Assembly (NCBI RefSeq): GCF_002811955.1
Contig: NZ_NPEF01000003.1
Location: forward strand, 1-45,834
Direction of reading: 5' to 3'
From: Leptospira ellisii
Lineage (GTDB): Bacteria; Spirochaetota; Leptospiria; Leptospirales; Leptospiraceae
Length of the DNA: 45,834 bases
Shown here: in pieces, positions 10,146 to 21,167 of the stretch
How the letters are laid out: each line of letters begins with the position of its first letter
Position numbering within the stretch: the stretch's first letter is position 1
The notes under the pieces: generated by a model
What the model was told of the DNA's origin: nothing
Seen by the model: only the letters and a program-made list of their open reading frames with translations
Databases searched by the model: none
Position numbers and translations under genes: made by a program

Positions 10146-10200
10146 TCATTTTTTTGGTTTTTCTTGAACTTTTTTCCGGGTGTGGAATTCTGAACTTAAG

Positions 10201-10794
10201 ATGAGCAGAAACCTCGAAAAACAAAACAATCCGTACGACCGTCTGATGTCCTCCGCTTTGGATCTGTTTTATCACAGGGGATATGCGGGAACTTCCACGA
10301 ATCAACTGATCGAAGATTCCGGAACGCACAAGGCCAGTTTTTATCGTTACTTCCAATCCAAGGAGGAAATCGCCTTGGAGTATCTTAAGTTGCAGGGCGA
10401 GAATTTCGAGAACAACCTTCGGAGAATGATGGATCGCTCCGATTCCTGGCGACAGTTTCTTCACACGTGGAATCTTCTGCTTTTAAAACAGGTGAAAAGC
10501 GGGAAGTTTGTGGGTTGTCCGATCGCGCGTTTTTTGAACAGCGTGGAGGAACACAACGAGGACTTCGAACTGGTCGCGGATCGGATTCTACAGGGTTGGA
10601 CGCAGATCCTGCTTTCTTATTTCGAATCCGAACGGCAAAAGGGGAATTTGGATCCGTCCGTAAATTGTAACGCCGCCGCGAGAAGGATTCTGAAACTTTT
10701 CCAGGGAAGCGCCCAGTTGTTTCGGATCACCGGAAAACAGGATTACTTTCAGGAATTGGAAGCGGAGATGGTCGAAGCCCTCGGCTTACGCTGA
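10201..10794 (+). CDS. TetR/AcrR family transcriptional regulator
   Basis: A DNA-binding repressor with the usual TetR layout. The helix-turn-helix covers roughly residues 25-50 (GYAGTSTNQLIEDSG then THKASFYRYFQSKEE), where FYRYFQSKEE is the recognition-helix end typical of the family. The rest is an all-helical ligand domain, including a FVGCPIARFLNSVEEH segment like the TetR_C type found in many fatty-acid and xenobiotic regulators. I chose the ATG at 10201 (MSRNLEKQ), giving 197 residues; a GTG at 10180 would add seven residues that have no family support. The divergent crotonase gene and two symmetric operators between them suggest it controls both itself and that gene. Confidence 0.92.
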   Translation: MSRNLEKQNNPYDRLMSSALDLFYHRGYAGTSTNQLIEDSGTHKASFYRYFQSKEEIALEYLKLQGENFENNLRRMMDRSDSWRQFLHTWNLLLLKQVKSGKFVGCPIARFLNSVEEHNEDFELVADRILQGWTQILLSYFESERQKGNLDPSVNCNAAARRILKLFQGSAQLFRITGKQDYFQELEAEMVEALGLR

Positions 10795-10846
10795 AAATCC
10801 GGAAACGTCCGGGGAAGGATGAAACGACGAGGGAAACGTTAGACGA

Positions 10847-10863
10847 GCGTTCTCTGCGAACGC
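10847..10863. terminator. Weak hairpin between convergent genes
   Basis: GCGTTC-TCTGC-GAACGC can form a 6-bp stem between the convergent tetR and MaoC genes. It has no clear T-tract in either direction, so terminator function is only a guess from position. Confidence 0.25.
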
Positions 10864-10883
10864 CCGCCGAAGGGAAGGGGATA

Positions 10884-12062
<1,179 letters not shown>

Positions 12063-12122
12063 GAATTGGCCTCTGATTCTTTCGTTTTTTCCAGTCTTTT
12101 GTCCGCAACCTTTCGGAAAAGT

Positions 12123-12734
12123 TTATTTTCCCGAATAAAACCCGTCCAGATCGTCGCGGGTTCCGTAACGAAGTTCGTATTCGGAAAGAGTCTGTTTTTC
12201 CAGTTCCGGATTGTGATCGGTTTCGCCGAACATATGATTCCAGGTGTTGACGTACAGAACCGGGCGTTTGCCTTCCGACTTCAAACGTTCCGGGCCGAGC
12301 ACCGCGTCGTAGTGCTCCACGGGATCGCTCGCGAATTTTTGGGTTCCGGAATATACGTTTTTGAGATGGACCTTGGACAGATTTCCCGAAGAGGAAATTT
12401 GAAGGCGTAACGTTTCCACGTCTTTGTTTCTTCCGTATCTGAATTTTCTATAGATCCGATACAGAAAATCCTTCCAAGAGCTGGGATGTCTTTCGTCTTG
12501 GAAGACCAGACTGAGTTCGATCCTCCGTTCCCGATCGACGTCCCGAGAGGAGCAATACGCGGCTTCGAGTCCGTTTCCGTCCCGAATGTCGGAGACAGGT
12601 TGAACGAACACGGGAAGTTCTTCCCGGGAACATTCGGAGGCGCCGTCAAAAACCGGGAGTTCGTTTTTGGAGACCGAACAGGAGAAAATTGCGGCGTAGA
12701 ACAGAACGAATACGATGGGACTACGTTGAAACAT
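12123..12734 (-). CDS. Hypothetical lipoprotein
   Basis: A 203-residue predicted lipoprotein. The signal [19 protein letters not shown] gives a lipobox IFSC with Cys19 as the modified residue, followed by a serine- and charge-rich mature start. The body shows no domain I recognise; it contains two or more cysteines ([14 protein letters not shown]) that could pair in the periplasm and a region [21 protein letters not shown] of strand-like character. It sits upstream of the MaoC-like gene on the same strand, 60 bp apart, and diverges from the M3 peptidase gene. Function is unknown. Confidence 0.72.
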   Translation of the reverse strand: MFQRSPIVFVLFYAAIFSCSVSKNELPVFDGASECSREELPVFVQPVSDIRDGNGLEAAYCSSRDVDRERRIELSLVFQDERHPSSWKDFLYRIYRKFRYGRNKDVETLRLQISSSGNLSKVHLKNVYSGTQKFASDPVEHYDAVLGPERLKSEGKRPVLYVNTWNHMFGETDHNPELEKQTLSEYELRYGTRDDLDGFYSGK

Positions 12735-12840
12735 GGAACGTTTTTAATCGGTGGACGCTTTCGGTCAATCCGAATCGCTTCTCGTTTTTTGTTCCCAAAA
12801 AAAGGATGAAGTTTGGTCGGGGCGGGAGACATTGTCCACG

Positions 12841-14796
12841 ATGCTGCCAGAATTCAAAACCGAAACTCCCGAAAAAACCAAAGACCTCGTGCTTCAAAAA
12901 ATCAAAACGATCCGCGAACGGCTTCCGATCCTTCTTTCCGCAAAGGAAAAAAACTACGAATCGGTGATCCGTCCTTTGAACGATCTCGTCCAAGAAATGC
13001 AGATCGAATTCACCGTTCTTTCCCATTTGAACAGCGTCAAAAATTCCAAGGAGATCCAGGCTTTGTATTCCGATACTCTTCCCGAGATCACCGCGTTTTA
13101 TTCCGATCTCGGTCAAAACGAGGAATTAAATTTAGTATATCAAGAAATTCTTAAGAACGAATCCGCGACTCTCGACGGTCCCCGCAGAAAGGTTCTGACC
13201 GATTCTATCCTGCAGTTCAGATTGAGCGGGATCGGTCTTCCTCCCGAAGTAAAAAAACGGATCCAGGAGATCCAGATCGAACTTTCGGATCTGGACAACC
13301 GGTTTTCGCAGAATCTTCTGGATTCGGTCAACGCCTACGAACTGATCCTGGACCGCGCGGAGGACGTGGAGGGAATTCCCGAGGCGGATCTGAACGCGGC
13401 AAAAACTCCGGACGGTAGATTCCGGTTTACGCTGCAGGCTCCGAGTTACATCGCGTATATGACCTACGGTCCCAACCGCTCTATTCGAGAAACGTTATAT
13501 AAGGCTTACGTGACGAAGGCTCCGCAAAACGGCGCGCTCATCGAAAAGATCCTGTCGCTTAGGAGCGAACTGGCCCGCCTCTTAGGTTATTCGGACTTCG
13601 TGGAACTCTCTTTGGCGACCAAGGTCGCCGATTCCGCAAAGACGGTGCTTTCCTTTCTGCGGGATCTGGCCGCCCAGGCCAAACCGATCGCCGAACGCGA
13701 GTTCGCCGACCTTGCGTCCTTCGCAAAAACGTTTTCGTTGGATTCCCTCGAAGCCTACGACACCGCTTTCGTAAGCGAGAAACTGAGGAAGTCCAGATTC
13801 GATTTCGACGAGGAGGAAACCCGTCCGTATTTCGAAAAGGAATCCGTGGTCCGCGGAACATTCAAATTCTTGCAACAACTTCTGGGTTTGGAATTCCGCA
13901 AGACGGAGGCCGAGGTTTGGGAGGAGAAGGTGCAGGTTTTCGATCTCTACAAAAACGGAACCCTTCTCTCCCGTTTGTATCTGGATCTGGAGGCGAGAAA
14001 GGACAAACAGGGCGGGGCCTGGATGCACAACTGGCACGGTCGAAACCGAATCTCGGGCCGGGAAGTTCTTCCCACCGCGTTCGTGGTCTGCAACTTTCCT
14101 GTTTCCACGGAAAATTCCCCTTCGCTTTTGAAACACGGGGACGTGGTCACGTTCTTCCACGAGATGGGGCACGCACTTCATCATCTTTGTACGAAAATCG
14201 AGGAACCTCCCGTTAGCGGAATCAACGGCGTGGAGTGGGACGCGGTGGAGTTTCCCTCGCAGTTCCTCGAAAATTTCGCCACGGAAGCGAGCGTCCTTAA
14301 GATTTTCGGAAAACATCACAAGAGCGGGGAGACGATTCCCGACGCGATGATCGACAAACTCAAAGAGACCAAAAACTTCCTTTCCGCAATGGGAATCGTC
14401 CGTCAGTTGGAATTCTCCCTGTTCGACGTTCTCATCCACGAGAAGGCGTATTCGGAAGAGGAGGTGCATTCCATTCTGCAGAAGGTGCGTCGAGAGGTAG
14501 CGGTCGTTCTTCCGCCGGAATACAACCGGTTTCAGAACGGATTCTCGCATATCTTTTCCGGCGGTTACGCGGCCGGTTACTACAGTTACAAATGGGCGGA
14601 AGTGATGAGCGCCGACGCGTTTTTCGCGTTCGTGGATCGGGGAATTTTCGACGCGGATTTAAGCTCCGCGTATTTTCGCGAGATCCTGGAGAAGGGAGGG
14701 AGCGAAAACGCGATGGTTCTTTTCAAACGTTTTTTGGGAAGGGAACCGCAGGTGAATTCTCTTTTGAAACTCTACGGTCTCAAAACGGCCGCCTAA
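12841..14796 (+). CDS. M3-family oligopeptidase (PrlC/thimet type)
   Basis: A cytoplasmic zinc peptidase that degrades short peptides. The zinc motif is in [12 protein letters not shown], with HEMGH at residues 440-444 counted from the chosen start, and the third ligand glutamate lies about 25 residues later in [14 protein letters not shown], matching the M3 consensus. The C-terminal box [27 protein letters not shown] is the typical substrate-tyrosine region. I chose the ATG at 12841 (MLPEFKTE, 651 residues); an upstream GTG at 12751 would add 30 residues that do not look like the family. Oligopeptidase A is the closest known function; oligoendopeptidase F is an alternative. Confidence 0.92.
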   Translation: MLPEFKTETPEKTKDLVLQKIKTIRERLPILLSAKEKNYESVIRPLNDLVQEMQIEFTVLSHLNSVKNSKEIQALYSDTLPEITAFYSDLGQNEELNLVYQEILKNESATLDGPRRKVLTDSILQFRLSGIGLPPEVKKRIQEIQIELSDLDNRFSQNLLDSVNAYELILDRAEDVEGIPEADLNAAKTPDGRFRFTLQAPSYIAYMTYGPNRSIRETLYKAYVTKAPQNGALIEKILSLRSELARLLGYSDFVELSLATKVADSAKTVLSFLRDLAAQAKPIAEREFADLASFAKTFSLDSLEAYDTAFVSEKLRKSRFDFDEEETRPYFEKESVVRGTFKFLQQLLGLEFRKTEAEVWEEKVQVFDLYKNGTLLSRLYLDLEARKDKQGGAWMHNWHGRNRISGREVLPTAFVVCNFPVSTENSPSLLKHGDVVTFFHEMGHALHHLCTKIEEPPVSGINGVEWDAVEFPSQFLENFATEASVLKIFGKHHKSGETIPDAMIDKLKETKNFLSAMGIVRQLEFSLFDVLIHEKAYSEEEVHSILQKVRREVAVVLPPEYNRFQNGFSHIFSGGYAAGYYSYKWAEVMSADAFFAFVDRGIFDADLSSAYFREILEKGGSENAMVLFKRFLGREPQVNSLLKLYGLKTAA

Positions 14797-14808
14797 CGAC
14801 GACTAAAA

Positions 14809-15045
14809 TCAGGAAAGACTTTTGCGGAAACTTTGTAGGAGGGATTCCTTTCCCGCCAAAAGCACTTCCACCTGATCCTGATCGATGTTGTAGACCACGT
14901 TGCTTTTGAGCGCGTCCTTGAATTCGTTTTGTGTGATCGCCTTTTGATCGTAACTTTCCTTGAGAAAATTATACCATCCGGCCAAAAGAACTTTGAGATG
15001 GGGAAGCTCCCGGATCGGGATCGAAATTACTTTTTCCGGTTCCAT
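14809..15045 (-). CDS. Small conserved-looking hypothetical protein
   Basis: A 78-residue acidic protein beginning MEPEKVISIPIRELPHLK. It is predicted mostly helical, with no signal peptide, cysteine or membrane segment. It is convergent with the peptidase gene (12 bp between the stops) and lies 80 bp downstream of the GST gene on the same strand. I do not recognise the family. The regular codon use and tight fit between neighbours support a real gene. Confidence 0.6.
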   Translation of the reverse strand: MEPEKVISIPIRELPHLKVLLAGWYNFLKESYDQKAITQNEFKDALKSNVVYNIDQDQVEVLLAGKESLLQSFRKSLS

Positions 15046-15125
15046 AAAGACCAGAGCAGGCTATTTCCCTTCCCGGGAGAGTCAAATCAATTTTGGACGA
15101 GGATCCCGAGAAAATCCCCGGGAAT

Positions 15126-15794
15126 TTATTCCGCCGCTTTTTGTCTCGATCTCGCGATGATCTTGAGCAAGGTTTCCTTTTCTTTTTCCACCGCCGCGGG
15201 GCCTTCCTTCGTTTTCATAAACCGAACGTATTCCTTCCAACCCGTAAGAAGATCGATGGGATGATCTTCCGGATAAAAAGGCCGCAGCTCTTCTTCCATC
15301 ACGGTGAGATGCGCGAACGCCGCGCAGTCCGCCAAGGTGAAACGATCTCCCGCGATGTACGGAGAAAATCGCACCATCCTTTGTAACGCCTTCATTCCCT
15401 TTACGAGAATGGGACGGATTTCCTCGGTCAAAGCGGCGGAAACTTCCCTGCCTCGGGAAGACAAAAGATAAATTCTCCGCGCGGGAATATCCAGATAGGT
15501 TTCGATGATCGTCGTGATCTCGCGGATTCGCGCCGCTTCCCAAGGATCGTTCGGAATGAGTTTAGGCTCCTGAGGAAAGAACACATCGATGAATTCCAAA
15601 ATGGCTCCGGATTCGAACAGGAATTTTCCTTCCCATTCCAATACGGGGATCTTTCCCATCGGACTGATTTTGAGGAATTCCTCCTCTTGCGAAGGGGCGG
15701 AACGTATCTGTTTGAATTCCAATTTTTTTTCCAGAAGTCCCAGTTTCACCTTGTTCACATAATTACTGATGCTCGTGCCGTGAAGTTTGATCAT
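15126..15794 (-). CDS. Glutathione S-transferase family protein
   Basis: A 222-residue cytosolic GST-fold protein. The N-terminal thioredoxin-like domain has [20 protein letters not shown], where a serine in the TSIS stretch is the likely activator of the thiol, and the cis-proline box [25 protein letters not shown]. The C-terminal helical domain has the conserved N-capping motif [16 protein letters not shown]. Substrates of such proteins range from electrophiles to peroxides and cannot be told from sequence. It is divergent from the SDR gene, with 124 bp between the starts. Confidence 0.9.
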   Translation of the reverse strand: MIKLHGTSISNYVNKVKLGLLEKKLEFKQIRSAPSQEEEFLKISPMGKIPVLEWEGKFLFESGAILEFIDVFFPQEPKLIPNDPWEAARIREITTIIETYLDIPARRIYLLSSRGREVSAALTEEIRPILVKGMKALQRMVRFSPYIAGDRFTLADCAAFAHLTVMEEELRPFYPEDHPIDLLTGWKEYVRFMKTKEGPAAVEKEKETLLKIIARSRQKAAE

Positions 15795-15918
15795 GATCCG
15801 GAAACGTTTTTTAGAATCGTCTCCGTTTGGAAGAATTTTTCCGGTTTTGAAAAAATCTTTCTTTTCCGTTCCGTAGGATTCAGACTTGGATTTTTATAAA
15901 TAAGAGGGAACGGTGCAA

Positions 15919-16713
15919 ATGGCAAAAACGGCAATCATCACGGGTGGGACCGTGGGAATCGGTTACGAATTGAGTAAGTTGATCGCTGCGGACGGATACG
16001 ATCTGATCCTCGTGGCGAGAAATGAAAAGACCTTAAAATCGGTGAAAAAGGAAATCGAGTCCTCCTATCGCGTTCAGGTGGAAACGCTTTCCGCGGATCT
16101 TTCGGATCCAAAGGCTCCCAAGAAAATTTTCGACTTCGCCAAAAAGTCGAAGGCGGTCGTGGAGATCCTGGTGAACAACGCGGGTTTCGGAACCAGCGGC
16201 AGATACGATCGTATGGATCTGGAGAAGGAAATGGATATGATCCAGGTGAACGTGACCGCGCTCGCGGAGTTGACGCACCGGTTTCTGCAGGGTATGGTGG
16301 AACGCAAAAGCGGAAAAATTCTGAACGTCGCTTCCACGTCTTCGTTCCAACCCGGACCTAACATGGCCAATTATTACGCGGGAAAGGCGTATGTTCTTTC
16401 GTTTTCGGAAGCCGTGTACGAGGACGTAAAGGACGACGGAGTTACCGTAACCGTACTTTGTCCCGGTCCGACCAAAACGGAATTTTTCGAACGGGCCGAT
16501 ATCACGAAATCCAAACTTCTCAACAACCCTCTGGCTCCTATGATGAGCGCGCAGTCAGTGGCGAGATTGGTGAAGATCGGATACGACGCGTTAAAGAAGG
16601 GAAAACCGGTCGTGATCGCGGGAATTTTCAACTGGTTGTTGGCGCAAAGCGTCCGCTTTACTCCGCGGTTTGTCGTACGTAAGATCGCAAAATTCATCAA
16701 TCAAAACGGGTAA
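15919..16713 (+). CDS. Short-chain dehydrogenase/reductase
   Basis: A 264-residue classical SDR. Cofactor motif TGGTVGIG lies at residues 8-15, the LVNNAGFG box near 90, and the catalytic set is present as a serine in NVASTSS plus a Y-x-x-x-K in NYYAGKAY. The arginine after strand 2 ([11 protein letters not shown]) favours NADP. The C-terminal hydrophobic stretch resembles SDRs that reduce 3-ketoacyl groups of lipids at the membrane. I chose the ATG at 15919 because the GAGGGAAC site is about nine bases upstream; a GTG two codons earlier is too close to it. A TATAAA at 15895-15900 could be the -10 box. A fatty-acid/sterol hydroxylase gene begins 4 bp after the stop. Confidence 0.93.
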   Translation: MAKTAIITGGTVGIGYELSKLIAADGYDLILVARNEKTLKSVKKEIESSYRVQVETLSADLSDPKAPKKIFDFAKKSKAVVEILVNNAGFGTSGRYDRMDLEKEMDMIQVNVTALAELTHRFLQGMVERKSGKILNVASTSSFQPGPNMANYYAGKAYVLSFSEAVYEDVKDDGVTVTVLCPGPTKTEFFERADITKSKLLNNPLAPMMSAQSVARLVKIGYDALKKGKPVVIAGIFNWLLAQSVRFTPRFVVRKIAKFINQNG

Positions 16714-16717
16714 AACT

Positions 16718-17914
16718 ATGCAGACGTCGATCATCGATTTAGCGGTTCCTTTTTTTATCGTTCTCGTCGCGGTCGAAACCTTCTTCTCCGCGATCGGAAA
16801 GAAGAAGGTCTATCGTTGGAACGACACGGTCGCCGATCTGAGTACCGGTGTCCTGTTTTCCTTGACGGGAGTCGCGGTGACCGCGGCCTCGCTCTGGGTA
16901 TATGAGAATTTTAGAATTTACTGTTCTTTACAGACTCTGTTCGGCGTTCCCGAAATTCCGCTGGGAAATCCCCTCCGGTTCGGGGACGGAGGTTTTCGTT
17001 TCGATCCCGCGGCGTTCGCGGGTTGGAGTTTCGTTTTTATCGCGGTGGATTTCGTTTATTACTGGTTTCACCGCGCCACCCACGAGATCAATTTTCTTTG
17101 GGCCTGCCACGTTACGCACCATTCGAGCGAGGAATTCAATCTATCCGTGGCGCTGCGTCAGTCCAGTTTTCAAAGGGTGTTCGAATACGCGTTCAACCTT
17201 ACGATCGCGTTCTGCGGAGTTCCCTGGCAGGCGTTTTTACTCGCGCACGGAATCCTCAAAATCTATCAGTTCTGGGTGCACACCCGGCTGATCGGAAAAC
17301 TCGGATTTTTGGAGGAGATCCTCGTGACCCCCGCGCATCACAGAGTGCATCACGGAAGGGATCCGAAATACATCGATAAAAACCACGGAGGAATCCTGAT
17401 TTTCTGGGACCGGATTTTCGGTTCGTTTGCGAGAGAGGAAGAGGAACCGGTTTACGGTCTGACCAAACCCGTAACCACCTTCGATCCGATCTTCACCAAT
17501 CTTCACGTCTACGGGGAAATGTGGGAATTGCTCGGTCGTATTCCGAACTGGAAGGACAAACTCCTGTTTTTGATCAAACCTCCCGGATGGAGACCCGCAG
17601 TGTTGGGGGCTTCGGTTCTGCCTTCTCCGATAGATCGTAATTCGTATCGAAAATACGATCCGATCGTTTCTCGAAAAAGGAAGATTTTCGGCGTGATCGA
17701 ATTCGTATTTTGGACGATCGTCTCCCTCGTTTCGATCCGGTTTTTCAAATCGGGAAGTCTGGTTTTGTGGAAATTGATTCCGTTGTCTTTCGCGGTGGGA
17801 TTCGGTTTTTGGCATACTGCGAAACTTTTCGACGGAAGCGAAATCGAACCGAAACGGATCTGGATTTTTTCCGCGTCGGGGGTCGCGGTTTTGTGGATCC
17901 TGTGGAAATTTTAA
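16718..17914 (+). CDS. Sterol desaturase/fatty-acid hydroxylase family membrane protein
   Basis: A di-iron integral membrane enzyme of about 398 residues. The eight-histidine signature is complete in type: HRATHE, then HVTHHSS a few residues on, and HHRVHHG further along, followed by NHGG. Several hydrophobic segments surround it, including the N-terminal [17 protein letters not shown] and two near the C-terminus. Family members hydroxylate or desaturate sterols, fatty acids or alkylglycerols using oxygen. The ATG at 16718 follows the SDR stop by 4 bp, so the two are co-translated and probably act on the same lipid. An in-frame start inside the SDR gene was rejected. Confidence 0.9.
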   Translation: MQTSIIDLAVPFFIVLVAVETFFSAIGKKKVYRWNDTVADLSTGVLFSLTGVAVTAASLWVYENFRIYCSLQTLFGVPEIPLGNPLRFGDGGFRFDPAAFAGWSFVFIAVDFVYYWFHRATHEINFLWACHVTHHSSEEFNLSVALRQSSFQRVFEYAFNLTIAFCGVPWQAFLLAHGILKIYQFWVHTRLIGKLGFLEEILVTPAHHRVHHGRDPKYIDKNHGGILIFWDRIFGSFAREEEEPVYGLTKPVTTFDPIFTNLHVYGEMWELLGRIPNWKDKLLFLIKPPGWRPAVLGASVLPSPIDRNSYRKYDPIVSRKRKIFGVIEFVFWTIVSLVSIRFFKSGSLVLWKLIPLSFAVGFGFWHTAKLFDGSEIEPKRIWIFSASGVAVLWILWKF

Positions 17915-17959
17915 TCCGGTTGTTTTTCCCTCCGATCCGCGAAGAATGACGCGAGAAGT

Positions 17960-20161
17960 ATGTCCTTCCAGCTCCCCCGATTCTTCCTTTTTTTGTCCGT
18001 TTCTTTGTGGGCGTTCTTCCCTCTCGGCGCGATCGATCTGATTCAGCTGACGGATTCCTCTGTGGGAGCGGAGGATTCGTTCGAATATTATCTGGACGAA
18101 TCCGGAAAGGCGGAATTCGCCGAGATGAGGGCTGCGGCGGAAAAAGGAAAATTCATTTCCGCGAATATTCGTTCTTTAGGATATACGAATGCTTCCGTCT
18201 GGGTCCGCTTCCGGACGAATAACTCCTCGGACCGGCAGGTACGCTGGATCCTGGAACATCCGTTTCCGAACGCGGATCTGGTCGAATTCTACGACGTGAA
18301 AAAGGGCGAGACGGCTTTCTATAAGGCGGGGGATTCTCTTCCCTTTCGGATAAGACCGGTGCAGTATCGCAATCCCGCGTTCCCTTCCGTCCTCCTTCCG
18401 CGCGGGGAAAAATACGTCTATCTGAAGATCCGCTCGAATTCGGTGATCCATCTCTCCTTCCGTCAGTACACCGCCGTCGGTTTCTACAAGAAGGTCCTCT
18501 ACGAACAGTTTCTGTTCGGATTGTTCTTCGGTTCGATGCTGATTTTAGCGTTTTATAATTTTCTTTTGTTCGTTTCCACGAGGGATGGGAACTATCTCTT
18601 TTTCGCGGCGTATATAGTCGCGTTGTCCTTTTTTCAATTCGTGCTGGAGGGGTTCGGTTTTCAGGTCCTTTGGCCGGAAGCCTCCGGGGAATGGACGAGC
18701 CGGAGTTCCTGGATTTTTTTGTGGGTTTCCCTCGCGTTGATGAGTCTGTTCGCCGGTTCCTATCTAGATCTCGGGGGAAACTGGGGAACTCTTTGGAATC
18801 GTCTGTCGCGTTATTCCGGAATCCTTCTTTGGTGTTATGCGCCTCTTTCTCTTTTCATTCCGGTGAAAACCGGGATTCTCCTGGGATTTTTCTGCTCCTT
18901 TCCGGCGACTGCCCTGATTTTTATCGGAGGGATCCGCAACGTATTCCTGAATCAGGGAAGCAGTCTCTACTTTCTTTCCGCCTGGGTGGTGTTAGTCGGG
19001 GGGGCGTTTTTGTATCTGTTCTTTCCGGTGGGCGGTTTGCAGGACTACGGTCTGACGTTTTGGGTAGTGGAGGCGGCTTCGCTTTTGCACGTCGTTCTGA
19101 TGGGTTTGGGTTTGGCGGATCGGGTGAAGGTTCTTTCCGGAGTCTTTTCGGATAAGATCCGCGAATTGGAATCCACGAAGTTGACCGCGGAACAATCCGA
19201 AAAACGGTTCCGCAATCTTTTCGAGGAATCGGAGGAATTTTTGTTCACGATGGATACGACCGGAAACATCCACAGCGCCAATAAATCCGTGGGTCGGCTT
19301 TTGGGTTTCACTCCGGAAGAGGTGATCGGATGGAATTTTCTGGATCTGATCTTCGTTTCCAGCGGAGAGGAGATCTACGACTCCGTTTCGGAAACGGGAG
19401 GCGCTTCGGGGCTCGCTCAGGGATCGTATTCCAAAATTCTGGCCAAAGAGAAGATAGAGGATCTTTTGAGAACGGGAAAAAGTCCCGAGTTTACGGTGGA
19501 ATTCAGACAGAAATTCGTACTCGAACCGAGACAGATCCGGGTTCGTCTGCAGCTTTTGGACTCCGGCGAAAATAAAGGTATATTAGGAAAGGCTTATGAA
19601 TTAAACGAGGACGTGCTCGCCAAATTCATCGTAAGCGAATCGATGCATTTTACCCTCAACAACTATCTTAGGAACGCCGATCTTTTGAGCCGTCTTTTGA
19701 CGGTGAACCTTTCCTCCTTCGTGGGAACCGAGGTGGTGATCGCGATTAGGACCTGCATCCGGGAGATCATCATCAACTCCATCGAACACGGAAACTTGGC
19801 GATCAGTTTCGACGAAAAGACGGAGGCTCTGAACGAGGGAAGATATCTGGAATTCATCCAAAAACGTCAGAGGGAACCGTTTTACAACCTGCGAACGGTG
19901 AAGGTCTCCTATTCGTTGAACGCGAGACGGATCGGATTTCTGATCACGGACGAAGGGGAAGGTTTCGATTATAAGAAAATTCTAAACTTGGACATCCAGA
20001 AGCTGAACGAAACCAGCCTTACGCACGGGCGCGGGATCGTGATGACGAGACGGGTTTTCGACATCGTGAAATTCAACGATAAGGGCAACAAGGTCCTGCT
20101 CATCAAATATCTCAAAAAACCTCTCCGTTACAAACGGGAAAAGACGTCTTTCGACGTATGA
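17960..20161 (+). CDS. 7TM-DISM sensor with PAS and RsbW-like ATPase domain
   Basis: A 733-residue membrane sensor. A signal peptide (to about residue 24) leads to a periplasmic 7TMR-DISM extracellular domain (about 25-170), then seven transmembrane helices (about 175-390), a short coiled linker, a PAS domain (about 410-520, LFTMDTTGNIHSANKSVGRLLG) and a C-terminal ATPase domain. The ATPase has the N-box REIIINSIEHGNL, the G1 box TDEGEGFDY near 665 and HGRGIVMTRRVFD near 690. These match serine kinases of the RsbW/SpoIIAB anti-sigma class rather than histidine kinases, and no phospho-accepting His helix is present. It probably signals through a partner-switch pathway, but no antagonist gene is adjacent. 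Confidence 0.85.
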   Translation: MSFQLPRFFLFLSVSLWAFFPLGAIDLIQLTDSSVGAEDSFEYYLDESGKAEFAEMRAAAEKGKFISANIRSLGYTNASVWVRFRTNNSSDRQVRWILEHPFPNADLVEFYDVKKGETAFYKAGDSLPFRIRPVQYRNPAFPSVLLPRGEKYVYLKIRSNSVIHLSFRQYTAVGFYKKVLYEQFLFGLFFGSMLILAFYNFLLFVSTRDGNYLFFAAYIVALSFFQFVLEGFGFQVLWPEASGEWTSRSSWIFLWVSLALMSLFAGSYLDLGGNWGTLWNRLSRYSGILLWCYAPLSLFIPVKTGILLGFFCSFPATALIFIGGIRNVFLNQGSSLYFLSAWVVLVGGAFLYLFFPVGGLQDYGLTFWVVEAASLLHVVLMGLGLADRVKVLSGVFSDKIRELESTKLTAEQSEKRFRNLFEESEEFLFTMDTTGNIHSANKSVGRLLGFTPEEVIGWNFLDLIFVSSGEEIYDSVSETGGASGLAQGSYSKILAKEKIEDLLRTGKSPEFTVEFRQKFVLEPRQIRVRLQLLDSGENKGILGKAYELNEDVLAKFIVSESMHFTLNNYLRNADLLSRLLTVNLSSFVGTEVVIAIRTCIREIIINSIEHGNLAISFDEKTEALNEGRYLEFIQKRQREPFYNLRTVKVSYSLNARRIGFLITDEGEGFDYKKILNLDIQKLNETSLTHGRGIVMTRRVFDIVKFNDKGNKVLLIKYLKKPLRYKREKTSFDV

Positions 20162-20212
20162 GGGATCTTGCCTGGAGGGCATAAGGGAATTGGTATATTC
20201 AAAAAACAAAAT

Positions 20213-21103
20213 TTAGAATTTCTGCGCGACCCCGAAAAACAGGACCGTAGTCAGCGCTTGAAATTCCAGCTTTCGGGAAAACTGGTTGGTCAAAAGGATC
20301 GCGGTTTGGTTGTTCGACTCGGTGAGCGGAGTGACCCTTCCGTCCTCCCTGAGATAAAAACTCGCCGTTTCGCCGTTAAACGATCCCGTAAGCGAAGGGA
20401 TGTTGATCCAGGAAAGCGCAAGACCTAACTGCAGACTCGTGGATTCGGTGACCTTTCTCGATACGCTTCCTTCCAACCGGAATTCGATACCCGTACCGGT
20501 CAAAGAACCTTCCTGCTGAAAGTATTCCCTTCCCGAAGTCGCGAATCCTTTCGTATCCCAGTAGACCTGGGACATTCCCAAACCCAATCCGGCTTCGAAC
20601 GTCCAGCGTTTGTAGATCCAATCGTGCCAGTACATCAGCAAAAAATACGGATTGGAAAGGCGAAAGTTCAATTCGGTATAAAACGGTTCCGTGGAAACCT
20701 GTTTGATGCCGAAGCGGCTCCATTCCCGATAACCTCCGATAAATCCGATTCTGCTTTCGGGCGCGATTTTTCTTCTTAGGAACAATTCTCCTTGGGCGAG
20801 GGTATCGGGCGGATCGAGTTTCGTTTTGCTGGCCACCCTCGGATCGTATGTGTCCGTAAATCCTCTCAGATACGAATTGAGTCTATCCTCTCCTTTGTAA
20901 CCGATTCCGGCACGCAGACCCAATTCCCAATAGAGGGGTTCTTCGGATCCGAGTTCGATTTGCGGTTTGACGGAATGTTCTTTGGTTTTCGGATACGGGG
21001 ATTGGGCGTGAAGCGAAGGGCTTCCCGAAAGCGCGGGAAGAAACAAATTCAAAAAAACGAAGACACCGGTTGTAATCGCGAAAATTTTGCTGGTAGTCCG
21101 CAT
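20213..21103 (-). CDS. Putative outer-membrane beta-barrel protein
   Basis: A 296-residue exported protein from the ATG at 21103. The signal peptide [21 protein letters not shown] ends near HAQ-SPYPK. The mature part alternates hydrophobic and polar residues in strand-like stretches ([58 protein letters not shown]) and ends in phenylalanine, the classical BamA recognition residue for outer-membrane barrels. About 10-12 strands seem possible. The family is not recognised. A longer start at 21169 was rejected because it spoils the signal peptide and overlaps the divergent gene. It is convergent with the sensor gene. Confidence 0.7.
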   Translation of the reverse strand: MRTTSKIFAITTGVFVFLNLFLPALSGSPSLHAQSPYPKTKEHSVKPQIELGSEEPLYWELGLRAGIGYKGEDRLNSYLRGFTDTYDPRVASKTKLDPPDTLAQGELFLRRKIAPESRIGFIGGYREWSRFGIKQVSTEPFYTELNFRLSNPYFLLMYWHDWIYKRWTFEAGLGLGMSQVYWDTKGFATSGREYFQQEGSLTGTGIEFRLEGSVSRKVTESTSLQLGLALSWINIPSLTGSFNGETASFYLREDGRVTPLTESNNQTAILLTNQFSRKLEFQALTTVLFFGVAQKF

Positions 21104-21167
21104 TATTACAGGATTTCTAGCAAGGACTTCCAAAAAAAGCGGATTTTCGTTTCTAACGGGTGGGATC

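Noticed and set aside
13582..14550. 322-codon frame opposite the M3 peptidase
   Set aside because: Antisense shadow of a gene with a complete catalytic motif; no ribosome site or domain.
21104..21167. Overlapping upstream starts of the barrel protein and the symporter fusion
   Set aside because: Both longer starts would overlap each other and disturb the signal peptide or the first membrane helix; the inner ATGs have better context.
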